Shown: positions 7,228 through 15,243 of the stretch, one piece after another | How the letters are laid out: each line of letters starts with the position of its first letter | Numbering within the stretch: position 1 is the first letter of the stretch | Source: Solobacterium sp. | Lineage (GTDB): Bacteria; Bacillota_I; Bacilli_A; Erysipelotrichales; Erysipelotrichaceae | Length of the DNA stretch: 20,243 nt | Assembly: GCA_017419465.1 (NCBI GenBank) | Contig: JAFOLE010000203.1 | Span: 1-20,243 of the forward strand | Direction: 5' to 3' | The notes under the pieces: model-generated | The model's database searches: none | The model's input: the letters and a program-made list of their open reading frames with translations, nothing else | What the model was told of the DNA's origin: nothing | Made by a program: the position numbers and the translations under genes

Positions 7228-7261
7228 CTTCTAGGTGCAATATTGCACTTAGAAGTTGTAA
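7222..7261. repeat. 40-bp near-perfect palindrome, probable operator
   Basis: The two 20-base halves (7222-7241 and 7242-7261) are inverted copies with a single mismatch (7234 against 7249) and no spacer. The outer ten bases, TTACAACTTC in one orientation, occur a third time at 7178-7187, inside codons 2-5 of the HTH-DUF3990 gene. No T run follows on either strand, which argues against a terminator. An operator for the gene's own HTH domain is the simplest reading. Confidence 0.7.
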
Positions 7262-7277
7262 GGCATTTCTCCGCATG

Positions 7278-7307
7278 AAACAAAATCGGTTGCTGTAAAA
7301 GCAGCCG
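7278..7307 (-). terminator. Terminator after the Gfo/Idh/MocA pair
   Basis: On the - strand a 7-bp stem with one mismatch (7307-7301 with 7293-7287) and a seven-base loop leads into ATTTTGTTT. It lies 34 bases past the stop of the oxidoreductase gene ending at 7341 and insulates the downstream HTH-DUF3990 unit. Confidence 0.6.
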
Positions 7308-7340
7308 GTTGGGAAAAGAAATGAAACCTATAAGATGCGT

Positions 7341-8336
7341 TTATTCCGGATCACCCGGGAACCGGATACCGGCAGAAGCACGGAGACGGCACATGGTGTC
7401 CACAGTATTGCGGATGATTTCATGACGGCTGTCGATTTCTTCCTTTGCGTCTTCGAGGAACAGACGGGTCAGTTCTTCCACTTCATAGTACCAGCGGTCC
7501 GGATCCGGCTGATGGCTGTATACCTTCGTCTCTTCCTTCGTGCCAAGGGCGATCTCTGCCAGTCCGTTGGATCCGCCGTCGATCCGGATGAAGCCTTCTT
7601 CACCCTGGATCTGGAAGGCGTTCGTGCCCCAGGTATCCTTTGCGCCGGAACATACGGCAGTAAAGTCCGGATATTTGAGCACAGCGACACCGGACGTATC
7701 ACAGCCGACACCCGGGAAGAAATTTGCGGTGTAGGTAGCCTCGTCCGGTTTTCCAAACAGCGCACAGCATAACAGCACGTTGTAGAAGTTGATGTCCATC
7801 AGGCATCCGCCGCCCATTTCCGGATTGAAGATGTTCGGCAGCTCGCCGTTTTTCAGATTGTCATAACGACTGGAATACTGACTGTAGCTTCCGAGCACGA
7901 GGCGGACACGTCCGACTTTGGGAAGATACATCTTAAGCAGTTTGAAGTTCGGAACGAACATCGGCGGAGCTGCCTCGATCAGATACAGTCCTTTTTCCTC
8001 CGCGATGGAGATCAGTTCCTCTGCCTGGGCAAGGGTTGTGGTGAACGGCTTCTCACACCATACATGCTTGCCCGCAAGCAGGGCCTGCTTCGCCTGTTCA
8101 TAATGCAGGATGTTAGGTGAGGCGACATAGACCGTATTGACGCTCTCATCCCCCAGCATCTTCTCCAGACTGGTGTAGACATTTGTGCAGCCGTATTCAT
8201 CGCCGAGCTGACGCGCCCGTTCGATCGTACGGGAGTAGACCGCCTTAAGGGAAACGCCTTCCACTTTCTGAACATTGTCGAGAATGTGATGAACGATCGG
8301 GCCGGAGCCGATGGTGCCGAGACATACTTCTTTCAT
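7341..8336 (-). CDS. Gfo/Idh/MocA-family NAD(P)-dependent oxidoreductase
   Basis: This 331-residue cytoplasmic dehydrogenase should oxidise or reduce a hydroxyl group on a sugar, inositol or related polyol. The N-terminal Rossmann fold opens with CLGTIGSGPIVHHIL (residues about 4-18). The family Lys motif appears as WCEKPFTTT, where the Lys of EKP is the usual catalytic/cofactor residue, and GGGCLMDINFYNV lies in the C-terminal substrate domain. The start at 8336 is chosen because AGGAGG lies 11 bases upstream and the Rossmann strand follows at once; a longer frame to 8372 would overlap the preceding gene. The start is two bases after the stop of the other oxidoreductase, so both are made from one transcript. 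The substrate cannot be told from sequence. Confidence 0.88.
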   Translation of the reverse strand: MKEVCLGTIGSGPIVHHILDNVQKVEGVSLKAVYSRTIERARQLGDEYGCTNVYTSLEKMLGDESVNTVYVASPNILHYEQAKQALLAGKHVWCEKPFTTTLAQAEELISIAEEKGLYLIEAAPPMFVPNFKLLKMYLPKVGRVRLVLGSYSQYSSRYDNLKNGELPNIFNPEMGGGCLMDINFYNVLLCCALFGKPDEATYTANFFPGVGCDTSGVAVLKYPDFTAVCSGAKDTWGTNAFQIQGEEGFIRIDGGSNGLAEIALGTKEETKVYSHQPDPDRWYYEVEELTRLFLEDAKEEIDSRHEIIRNTVDTMCRLRASAGIRFPGDPE

Positions 8337-8338
8337 GA

Positions 8339-9367
8339 TTATCCAAACCTCCTGTGGCTTTCCTTTGCGCATGCGGTTGCCTCTTCGAGGATCTCCAGCA
8401 CGCGGATCACTTCTTCATCTTTAATGCATTTTTCAGTTTTGCCTTCAATGGCCGCAAACAGACTGTCGTAGACACGCTCATAATGCGCGCAGCCGACCGG
8501 CCATTTTTCGTTAACGGTATTGCCTTCCGCATCCTTATAGGCCAGGGTTCCCCAGCGCTCTTCGGGAGCGGGGGAGGTACTGATCACATGGCGGCCGACA
8601 ACCTTCTTCTTTCCGGAGTTATGCAGGACCGGCGGAAGAGAGAAGCTTCCGTTGGTGCCGTGCAGGATGAAGCGCGGCTGATCGATCAGGACACACATCG
8701 AGGTGCTGATCGTTACCTTGGAATTTCCGTAGAAGAAATCGATGTCGAAATAGTCATCGCCGCTTGCCGGATGGGCAATACTGCGGACATCATAGCGGAC
8801 CTGATCGGGCATGCCGAAGTACCCGATGATCTGATCGGTCGTATGCACGCCAAGGTTGTATAAGGTGCCGAGTGTGTCATACCAGCCGTTGGGACGGAAG
8901 TAGTCATAATGACCTTCGAGACGCACGACCTTCCCGATCTTTCCGCTTTCGATGACTTCCTTCAGTGCCAGGAAATCTGCGTCAAACCGGCGGTTCTGGT
9001 TGGGCATGCATATCAGGCTTTTTTCCTTTGCCAGGGCGAAGACTTCTCTTGCCTCTGCGGCAGTCGGCGCAAACGGCTTTTCCACCAGGCAGTGCTTGCC
9101 GGCATTCAGCACCTGCTTTGCGTAGGGCACATGGAAGGCGTCCGGTGCGCTGATCGTTACGATGTCCACTTCCGGATCATTCAGGATCTGGTCCAGATCG
9201 GTTGTGAAGATGATTTCCGGGTAGAAAGGTTCATAGTCCGCAAACTGGGCAATATCCTGTTCGCGGCGGTAAACGTACTTGATTCTGGCGTCATCGCGGT
9301 GTTCCACATAAGGAATGTGGTATTCCCGCACACTGACACCGAAACCGATGTAGGCGATCGTATGCAT
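8339..9367 (-). CDS. Gfo/Idh/MocA-family oxidoreductase, YhhX/YvaA-like
   Basis: This 342-residue enzyme is a second member of the Gfo/Idh/MocA class and the first gene of the pair. It starts IGFGVSVREYHIPYV. It shares with Escherichia coli YhhX, as I recall that protein, the pattern GFGKS..RYHLPYV, LVEKPFAPT in the cofactor/catalytic Lys region, QNRRFD.DFL, and LGVHT.DQI..YFG. The YhhX/YvaA group is linked to inositol-type or sugar substrates, but specificity varies and I give no symbol. AAGGAAT upstream of the ATG serves as the ribosome site. No sugar transporter or isomerase flanks the pair, so the context does not narrow the substrate. Confidence 0.87.
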   Translation of the reverse strand: MHTIAYIGFGVSVREYHIPYVEHRDDARIKYVYRREQDIAQFADYEPFYPEIIFTTDLDQILNDPEVDIVTISAPDAFHVPYAKQVLNAGKHCLVEKPFAPTAAEAREVFALAKEKSLICMPNQNRRFDADFLALKEVIESGKIGKVVRLEGHYDYFRPNGWYDTLGTLYNLGVHTTDQIIGYFGMPDQVRYDVRSIAHPASGDDYFDIDFFYGNSKVTISTSMCVLIDQPRFILHGTNGSFSLPPVLHNSGKKKVVGRHVISTSPAPEERWGTLAYKDAEGNTVNEKWPVGCAHYERVYDSLFAAIEGKTEKCIKDEEVIRVLEILEEATACAKESHRRFG

Positions 9368-9530
9368 AGATGATATTCCTTTCGGTTTTCTCTACTCCTA
9401 GTATATGACGAAGAAGATATGTACCGCCATGTATAATTCCGGTGTCTGAGAAAGGGAAGAAACGGAAAACAGGAACAGGAAACCACTTTGTTTCGCTGTA
9501 TAATTTTTAAATACAAGGAAAAACAGAATT

Positions 9531-11264
9531 ATGAACGACACAGTAATCGCCTTTCACAATTTCGGGTTTCAATACTATGAACAGTCAGAACCAACTCTTT
9601 ATGACATCAATCTGGAGATTCATAAAGGGGAGAAGATTCTGATCGCCGGTCCCTCGGGAAGCGGAAAAAGCACGCTTGGAAACTGTCTGAACGGACTGAT
9701 TCCCAACGCCTACCGCGGAACAATCACCGGTTCGCTGACCGTCGATGGCATTGATACAAAGAATGCGTCGCTCTTTGATCTGTCCCAGAAGGTCGGAACC
9801 GTTCTGCAGGACTCCGACGGACAGTTCATCGGTCTCAGTGTCGCAGAGGATATTGCCTTTGCGCTGGAGAATGACTGTATCCTCCAGGAAGAGATGAAGG
9901 AACGGGTTAAGAAGATCTCCCAGATCGTCGATATCGAACACCGTCTGGAAAACAATCCGCATGATCTGTCCGGCGGACAGAAACAGCGGGTATCCCTGGC
10001 CGGTGTCATGGTCGGGGATGCGGACATCCTGCTGTTTGATGAACCGCTGGCCAACCTGGACCCGAAGACCGGCAAGGTCGCCATTGAACTGATCGATGAG
10101 ATCTGTGATTCCGGCAAGACCGTCATTATCATTGAACATCGTATTGAGGATGTGCTGCACTGCCCGATCGACCGGATGATTCTGATCAGCGACGGCCGCA
10201 TTGTGGCGGATGATACGCCGGACAACGTGCTGGCGCAGAATATTCTGACCGGGCACGGCATCCGTGAACCGCTGTATCTGACCGCATGCAGGTATGCGGG
10301 AATCGATATTACAGCGGATATGAAGCCGGCTTCCCTGAATACGCTGGATATGAGTCGGTGTGCAGAGAAACTTCTGAAATGGCATGAATCCAATCCCGAT
10401 ATGGCAGAGGAACCGGAACGGAAGCCGCTGCTGGAAATCAACGACATTACCTACAGCTATGACGGCAAGGTAACGGTTCTGAATCATGTCAGCGCAACGG
10501 TTAACGAAGGGGAGATGATTTCCATCGTCGGAAAGAACGGCGCCGGAAAATCCACCCTGGCGCATATTCTGACCGGCTTTATCGTGCCGGATTCCGGAAG
10601 CGTTGTGATGAACGGGACCGATCTGTCGCAGTTTACCGTTTCGGAACGTGCGGAATACATCGGCATCGTGCTTCAGAACCCGAATCAGATGATCTCGCAG
10701 ACGATGATCTATGACGAGATCGCACTTGGATTACGGATCCGCAAGGTTCCGGAGCCGGAGATCGAAGAGCGGGTCATGCGGATCATGAAGATCTGCGGCA
10801 TTGACGAGTTTAAAAAATGGCCGATTGCGGCACTGAGCTTCGGACAGAAGAAGCGTGTCACGATTGCCTCGATCCTGGTACTGAATCCGAAAGTGCTGAT
10901 TCTGGATGAACCGACGGCCGGACAGGATTACCGGCATTACTCGGAGATCATGGAATTCCTGAAGGAACTGAATGAAAAAGGACAGACGATCATTCTGATT
11001 ACACATGACATGCATTTAATGCTGGAATATACCGGACGGGCCATCGTACTCTGCGAAAGCGAAAAGCTCGCCGACCAGAAGGCATACGAAGTGCTCTGCG
11101 ATCCCGATCTCAGTGAACGGGCAAACCTGAAGGAAACCTCGCTGTTTGAACTGGCGCAGAAGGCAGGCATCCCCGAACCGGAAGCGTTTGTGGAACGTTT
11201 CATCCGCTATGAAAGGAAGGTGAAGGACAATGAAACAGAAACTGTTCTCGTACAGTCAGCTTGA
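9531..11264 (+). CDS. ECF transporter energising module, fused double ATPase (EcfA-EcfA')
   Basis: This 577-residue protein carries two ABC ATPase domains in one chain and should drive uptake of the substrate bound by an S component. Domain 1 has Walker A GPSGSGKST (residues 40-48), signature LSGGQKQR, Walker B ILLFDEPLANLDP and the switch His in IIEHRIED. Domain 2, after a linker, has GKNGAGKST (about residues 335-343), the variant signature LSFGQKKR, LILDEPTAGQD and ITHDMHLM. Both sites look able to hydrolyse ATP. The size and fusion match the YkoD-type ATPases that accompany UPF0397 proteins. It opens the operon. TATAAT at 9499-9504 may be a -10, but I find no -35. Its end overlaps the T protein gene by 35 bases, which implies translational coupling. 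Confidence 0.93.
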   Translation: MNDTVIAFHNFGFQYYEQSEPTLYDINLEIHKGEKILIAGPSGSGKSTLGNCLNGLIPNAYRGTITGSLTVDGIDTKNASLFDLSQKVGTVLQDSDGQFIGLSVAEDIAFALENDCILQEEMKERVKKISQIVDIEHRLENNPHDLSGGQKQRVSLAGVMVGDADILLFDEPLANLDPKTGKVAIELIDEICDSGKTVIIIEHRIEDVLHCPIDRMILISDGRIVADDTPDNVLAQNILTGHGIREPLYLTACRYAGIDITADMKPASLNTLDMSRCAEKLLKWHESNPDMAEEPERKPLLEINDITYSYDGKVTVLNHVSATVNEGEMISIVGKNGAGKSTLAHILTGFIVPDSGSVVMNGTDLSQFTVSERAEYIGIVLQNPNQMISQTMIYDEIALGLRIRKVPEPEIEERVMRIMKICGIDEFKKWPIAALSFGQKKRVTIASILVLNPKVLILDEPTAGQDYRHYSEIMEFLKELNEKGQTIILITHDMHLMLEYTGRAIVLCESEKLADQKAYEVLCDPDLSERANLKETSLFELAQKAGIPEPEAFVERFIRYERKVKDNETETVLVQSA

Positions 11265-12063
11265 TACCTTTGTCCACCGCCTGAGCGGTCTTACCAAACT
11301 GGTCTGCTTTATCCTGCTGACCACATCGGTGATGTTAACGTATGACATCCGGATCATTGTCGGAATCATGATCCTCTCACTGATCATGATGAATATCAGC
11401 AGGATCCGGTTCTCCCAGATCCGGCTTATGCTGGTGTATGTTCTGATCTTCCTGGTGACGAACTTCATCCTGACCTTCCTGTTTTCGCCGCTCTACGGCG
11501 TCGAAATCTACGGAACACGGCATGACCTGTTTCCGATTTTCGGACGGTATGTGGTCACCCTGGAACAGCTGTTCTATCAGATCACCAAATTCTCCAAGTA
11601 TCTGTCCGTCATTCCGCTCGGCATGATCTTCATCTTCACGACCAACCCGAGTGAGTTTGCGTCTTCGCTGAACCGCATCGGCGTCAGCTATAAGATCGGC
11701 ACTTCGCTGTCCCTGACGCTGCGGTACTTCCCCGATGTCGCAAGAGACTACCATACGATTTCTCTTGCCCAGCAGGCACGGGGACTGGAGATGACCTCCA
11801 AGGCAAAACTGACCAAACGCATCCGCAGTATCGCGGCGATTCTGATTCCGCTCATCTTTACGACGATTGACCGGATCGAGCTGATTTCCAATGCGATGGA
11901 TCTGCGCGGGTTTGGCAAACACAAAAAGCGCACATGGTATGCAATGCGTCCGCTGAAGAAGGAAGACTATCTTTCCATGGCGGTATGCCTTGCGGTGCTG
12001 GCGATTACGCTGTATGTGCGATTTGTTGTGAATAAGAGCTTTTTCTACAATCCGTTTATCTGA
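11230..12063 (+). CDS. ECF transporter transmembrane (T) component
   Basis: This 277-residue membrane protein is the coupling subunit linking the ATPases to the S component. Several hydrophobic segments occupy the first two thirds. The cytoplasmic coupling helices carry the two short signatures of the T family: ARG in AQQARGLEM and RG in NAMDLRGFGK. The start is preceded by AGGAAGGTGA with good spacing and lies inside the end of the ATPase gene. The next gene begins 11 bases after its stop. No S component is encoded in the operon; the UPF0397 protein at 1007 is the nearest candidate, and such modules can also be shared by several S components. Confidence 0.92.
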   Translation: MKQKLFSYSQLDTFVHRLSGLTKLVCFILLTTSVMLTYDIRIIVGIMILSLIMMNISRIRFSQIRLMLVYVLIFLVTNFILTFLFSPLYGVEIYGTRHDLFPIFGRYVVTLEQLFYQITKFSKYLSVIPLGMIFIFTTNPSEFASSLNRIGVSYKIGTSLSLTLRYFPDVARDYHTISLAQQARGLEMTSKAKLTKRIRSIAAILIPLIFTTIDRIELISNAMDLRGFGKHKKRTWYAMRPLKKEDYLSMAVCLAVLAITLYVRFVVNKSFFYNPFI

Positions 12064-12074
12064 GGTGACAAAAA

Positions 12075-12929
12075 ATGAGTGAACGTAAAATCATGGTCTT
12101 CCAGACCGACTTTGGCTGTAAGGACAGCACGGTTTCCGCTATGTACGGTGTCGTCAAGAGCGTTGACCGGAATCTTGAAATCATTACCGGCACGCATGAC
12201 CTGCCGCCGTTTGATATCTGGAGTGCATCGTATCGCCTCTGGCAGGCAATGCGCTTCTGGCCGGAAGGCACCGTCTTTGTCTCGGTCGTTGACCCGGGTG
12301 TCGGCACCGCGCGCAAAGCATGTGTTGCATTGACGGAAGACGGCTATTATATCGTGACGCCGGACAACGGCAGCCTGACGCATGTCCTGCACGACAACGG
12401 CATTAAGGAAGTGCGTGAAATTGATGAGACCGTCAACCGCCTGCGCGGAAAGGGAACCGACGGAACCTCCGTATTCCACGGACGGGATCTGTTCGGATAC
12501 TGTGCCGCAAAGCTTGCGGCGGGAATCATCTCCTTTGAGGAGGTCGGCCCAGTCTATGACGTGTCACAGATCGTGACGCTTCCGGTGGAAGAACCTTCCG
12601 TAAACGGCGATGAAATCACCGGCATCATTGAAATCGATGACCCGAACTTCGGAAACCTCTTTACGAATATTCCGACGGAGATGCTTACCGCAATGGGCAT
12701 TGATTACGGGGAATCGATGCGGATCCAGATTCTGTATGAAGACGACATCGTCTTTGAACGCACCATGCCGTTTGTGAAGACCTTCGGCGATGAAGCGGAA
12801 GGCAAGCCGGTGCTTTACAACAATGAACTGCTCAAGCTGTCGCTTGCGGTATCGCAGGGAAGCTTTGCGGAGCGGTTCCATATCGGCTTCGGAGGCGGAT
12901 GGAAGATTATCGTCCGGAAAGACGGATGA
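12075..12929 (+). CDS. SAM hydroxide adenosyltransferase (DUF62), copy 1
   Basis: This 284-residue protein belongs to the fluorinase/chlorinase fold family. Members with an Asp-Arg-His triad split S-adenosylmethionine with water into adenosine and methionine. The triad is complete: Asp73 and Arg80 in VVDPGVGTARK, and His135 in FHGRD. The N-terminal ribose/methionine pocket reads TDFGCKDS (Asp12, Asp17). The C-terminal domain has DPNFGNLFTNI (Asp189, Asn194), which in fluorinase contacts the methionine and adenine ends. By these residues it is the most canonical of the three copies. GAGGTGA precedes the ATG. Its stop overlaps the start of copy 2 in ATGA form. The family works as trimers with active sites between the N domain of one subunit and the C domain of the next. 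Confidence 0.9.
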   Translation: MSERKIMVFQTDFGCKDSTVSAMYGVVKSVDRNLEIITGTHDLPPFDIWSASYRLWQAMRFWPEGTVFVSVVDPGVGTARKACVALTEDGYYIVTPDNGSLTHVLHDNGIKEVREIDETVNRLRGKGTDGTSVFHGRDLFGYCAAKLAAGIISFEEVGPVYDVSQIVTLPVEEPSVNGDEITGIIEIDDPNFGNLFTNIPTEMLTAMGIDYGESMRIQILYEDDIVFERTMPFVKTFGDEAEGKPVLYNNELLKLSLAVSQGSFAERFHIGFGGGWKIIVRKDG

Positions 12930-13783
12930 AGCCGGCAATCCTGATTCAGACGGACTTCTCAACGACCTGGAGTGCCGTTGCGGAAATGAAGGGCGTCATG
13001 AAGATCGTCGATCCCGAACTTGAGATCGTCGACCTCACGCATGACATCAAAAAGTTTGACCCGTGGGAGGCATCGCTCTCCCTGGCCGCAACCGAGCCGT
13101 ACTGGCCGATGGGCACGATCATTGTCTCTGTGGTTGACCCGGGTGTCGGCACCGAACGCAAGGCGTGTGCCGCAAAGCTCAACGACGGCACGATCGTCAT
13201 CACCCCGGATAACGGAACCCTGACGCATCTTCTGCATTCCCCGGGTGTACGGGAAGTGCGCGAGATCGATGAAAGCGTCAACCGCTACCGCGGCGGCGAT
13301 CATTCGGAAGTGTTCCATGGCCGTGACCTCTTCGGATATACCGCCGCAAAGCTGGCATCCGGACTGATTACCTTTGAGGAAGTCGGTCCGCAGTATCCGA
13401 TCGTCGAGATCGTGGAATGCGAGGAGTATTACAGCCGTCCGGTGTTTACGGAAGGCTTTGCGGAAGGGTTTATCCTGACGGGAGTGCGTCATTACGGCAG
13501 TATCAGTCTGAATATCACCAGCGAGGCATTTGCGACCTGCGGCTTCAAGCTGGGTGAAATGGTCCGCGTACTGATCCGCCATGAAGGCAAAGGCATCTTT
13601 GCGCAGAGCGTCCGCTATTGTAAGGCATTCGGTGATGTGAAGGAAGGCGAACCGCTGTTATATGCGGGGTCTTCCGGCTGGCTGTGTCTTGATGTAAACA
13701 AGGGCAGCTTTATGGAACAGTACGGTGTGGAAACCGGAAAAGACTGGATCGTAACGATCCGCAGGGAGGATAGTGAATCATGA
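12926..13783 (+). CDS. SAM hydroxide adenosyltransferase-like protein (DUF62), copy 2, altered substrate pocket
   Basis: This is the second tandem paralog, 285 residues from an ATG that overlaps the stop of copy 1; the frame is open a few codons further but has no better start. The water-activating triad is kept (Asp71, Arg78, His131). The residues that should hold the methionine part of SAM are not: the N-terminal motif reads TDFSTTWS, with Trp15 where copies 1 and 3 have Asp. In the C-terminal domain the D..FGN block reads VRHYGS (Val187, Ser192), so both Asp and Asn are lost. The rest of the fold is conserved, and no frameshift or stop is present. It may be a non-catalytic or half-active subunit, or bind another nucleoside. 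Its stop overlaps copy 3 by ATGA. Confidence 0.87.
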   Translation: MKPAILIQTDFSTTWSAVAEMKGVMKIVDPELEIVDLTHDIKKFDPWEASLSLAATEPYWPMGTIIVSVVDPGVGTERKACAAKLNDGTIVITPDNGTLTHLLHSPGVREVREIDESVNRYRGGDHSEVFHGRDLFGYTAAKLASGLITFEEVGPQYPIVEIVECEEYYSRPVFTEGFAEGFILTGVRHYGSISLNITSEAFATCGFKLGEMVRVLIRHEGKGIFAQSVRYCKAFGDVKEGEPLLYAGSSGWLCLDVNKGSFMEQYGVETGKDWIVTIRREDSES

Positions 13784-14625
13784 ATCATCTTCTCGTACTG
13801 CAGAGTGATTTCGGACTCTCCGACGGCGCGGTCGCCGCAATGGAAGGCGTTGCGCTCAGCGTGGATCCATCACTGCGTCTCTACAGCCTGACGCATGAGA
13901 TTCCGCCGTTTGATACCTATGAAGCATCCTACCGGTTATTACAGGCGGTGCCGTACTGGCCGGAAGGTTCCGTGTTCGTATCGGTGGTTGACCCGGGTGT
14001 CGGATCGGCACGGCGCAGCTGTGTCGCAAAGACCGTGACCGGACAGTATATCGTAACGCCGGACAACGGCAGCCTGTCCCATATTGCGCGGGTCATCGGA
14101 ATCGAAGAAGTCCGGGAGATCTCAAAAGATGAACGGCGTGCCGGAAGTCAGTTCACCCAGACGTTCCATGGCCGTGATGTGTATGCGTATATCGGTGCCC
14201 GGCTTGCGGCGGGAATCCGGAAGTTTGAGGAGATCGGCGAACCGTATGATGTGAAGGATGTGGTCATGCTGGAGATGCCGGAAGCGAAGTTTGAGGATGG
14301 GGTTCTTACCGGAACGATTGAAACCCTCGACGTGCGTTTCGGAAGTCTCTGGACAAATATCTCTTCCGAGCTGTTTGCGCAGCTCGGGGCGGAGCGGAAG
14401 GATCTCATTGATATTTCCATCTATAACGGAGACCGCAAGGTGCACCGCTCCTTTGTGACCTATGCACTGACGTTCGCGGATGTCGAGATCGGTGAATCGC
14501 TGATCTATGTAAACTCCATGAACCACATGGCCGTTGCGATCAACCAGGGAAGCTTTGCGGATGCGTATCACATCGGTACCCGCAACGGATGGAAGATCAC
14601 AATGAAAAAAGCATCGGGCCGCTGA
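13780..14625 (+). CDS. SAM hydroxide adenosyltransferase-like protein (DUF62), copy 3
   Basis: This is the third tandem paralog, 281 residues. The triad is present (Asp71, Arg78, His130 in VVDPGVGSARR and FHGRD). The N-terminal pocket is normal (SDFGLSDG, Asp10 and Asp15). The C-terminal block reads DVRFGSLWTNI: Asp184 is kept, the Asn is Ser189, and Trp191 sits where fluorinase has a Trp and copies 1 and 2 have Phe or Ser. The first half contains the family core VVDPGVG and TPDNGSL. The start overlaps the copy 2 stop, so the three proteins should be made in comparable amounts. A terminator about 40 bases downstream ends the operon. Presence of the Asp-Arg-His triad argues for a hydrolase over a halogenase. 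Confidence 0.88.
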   Translation: MNHLLVLQSDFGLSDGAVAAMEGVALSVDPSLRLYSLTHEIPPFDTYEASYRLLQAVPYWPEGSVFVSVVDPGVGSARRSCVAKTVTGQYIVTPDNGSLSHIARVIGIEEVREISKDERRAGSQFTQTFHGRDVYAYIGARLAAGIRKFEEIGEPYDVKDVVMLEMPEAKFEDGVLTGTIETLDVRFGSLWTNISSELFAQLGAERKDLIDISIYNGDRKVHRSFVTYALTFADVEIGESLIYVNSMNHMAVAINQGSFADAYHIGTRNGWKITMKKASGR

Positions 14626-14665
14626 TATACCGGACGGACCGACCTGAAAAACGATATTGTTTCTG

Positions 14666-14698
14666 AACTCAATCAGGAGGATTCCCGGTTGAGTTTTT
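14666..14698 (+). terminator. Terminator of the ECF-DUF62 operon
   Basis: A 9-bp stem with one G-U pair (14666-14674 with 14687-14695) and a 12-base loop runs into TTTTT. Confidence 0.75.
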
Positions 14699-14700
14699 GG

Positions 14701-15243
14701 TTATTCCTGCATGAGCGGGTATTCGTACAGATCAAAGTCCGTCCATCCGGTGTCTTCATAAAACATCGGGAGGGTATGACGGTACTGGAATCCCATCGAA
14801 CGATACAGCTGTTCCGCACTCCGGTTGCCGTTCAGTACATCGAGACGGATCACTTTCTGACTGTGCATTCGGGCATAATCGATTGCAAACTGAACGAGCT
14901 GTTTTGCATACCCCTTCTTCCTGCAGGAGGGCCGGACCGCCAGTGCATGGATTCCGGTCGCCTCATGTTGCGCTGCCGTTACCGGCCACTGAAAGTTATT
15001 GTAGGAATCGTTGAATTCATGATTCAGCACCATGGCGCCGACGATTGTATTGTCTTCGACCGCAATGAAAAGCTCCCCGTTCTGAATGGAATCCTTCAGA
15101 AAATCAGGTGCCGGATATACATCCTTCTTCCAGCCGACACTGTCACTGTCATCCCCGACCGCATCGATCACATCCCAGTAGAAGGCTCTGACGTCCGGAA
15201 ACTCTCCGGGCTCCGCCGTTCTGATGTTCACATCTTTCACCAT
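14701..15243 (-). CDS. GNAT-family N-acetyltransferase
   Basis: This 180-residue cytoplasmic enzyme transfers an acetyl group from acetyl-CoA to an amine of an unknown acceptor. The GNAT fold is recognised by the acetyl-CoA binding motif A region IHALAVRPSCRKKGYAKQLVQFA (only partly quoted elsewhere as VRPSCRKKGYAKQL) and by the motif B region VIRLDVLNGNRSAEQLYRSM followed by GF. The ATG at 15243 is preferred to an in-frame TTG at 15252; neither has a strong ribosome site. The gene stands alone, converging on the ECF-DUF62 operon, and its neighbours do not suggest an acceptor. Confidence 0.87.
   Translation of the reverse strand: MVKDVNIRTAEPGEFPDVRAFYWDVIDAVGDDSDSVGWKKDVYPAPDFLKDSIQNGELFIAVEDNTIVGAMVLNHEFNDSYNNFQWPVTAAQHEATGIHALAVRPSCRKKGYAKQLVQFAIDYARMHSQKVIRLDVLNGNRSAEQLYRSMGFQYRHTLPMFYEDTGWTDFDLYEYPLMQE

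Noticed and set aside
7193..7276. Upstream extension of the HTH-DUF3990 frame to the ATG at 7276.
   Set aside because: It would begin next to the U-tract of the preceding terminator and encode the 40-bp palindrome; promoter and domain boundaries favour 7192.
12075..14625. Fluorinase or chlorinase activity for the DUF62 copies.
   Set aside because: All three carry the Asp-Arg-His triad of the hydrolases, and no organohalogen pathway genes are nearby. The fluorinase-like Trp191 of copy 3 alone is not enough.
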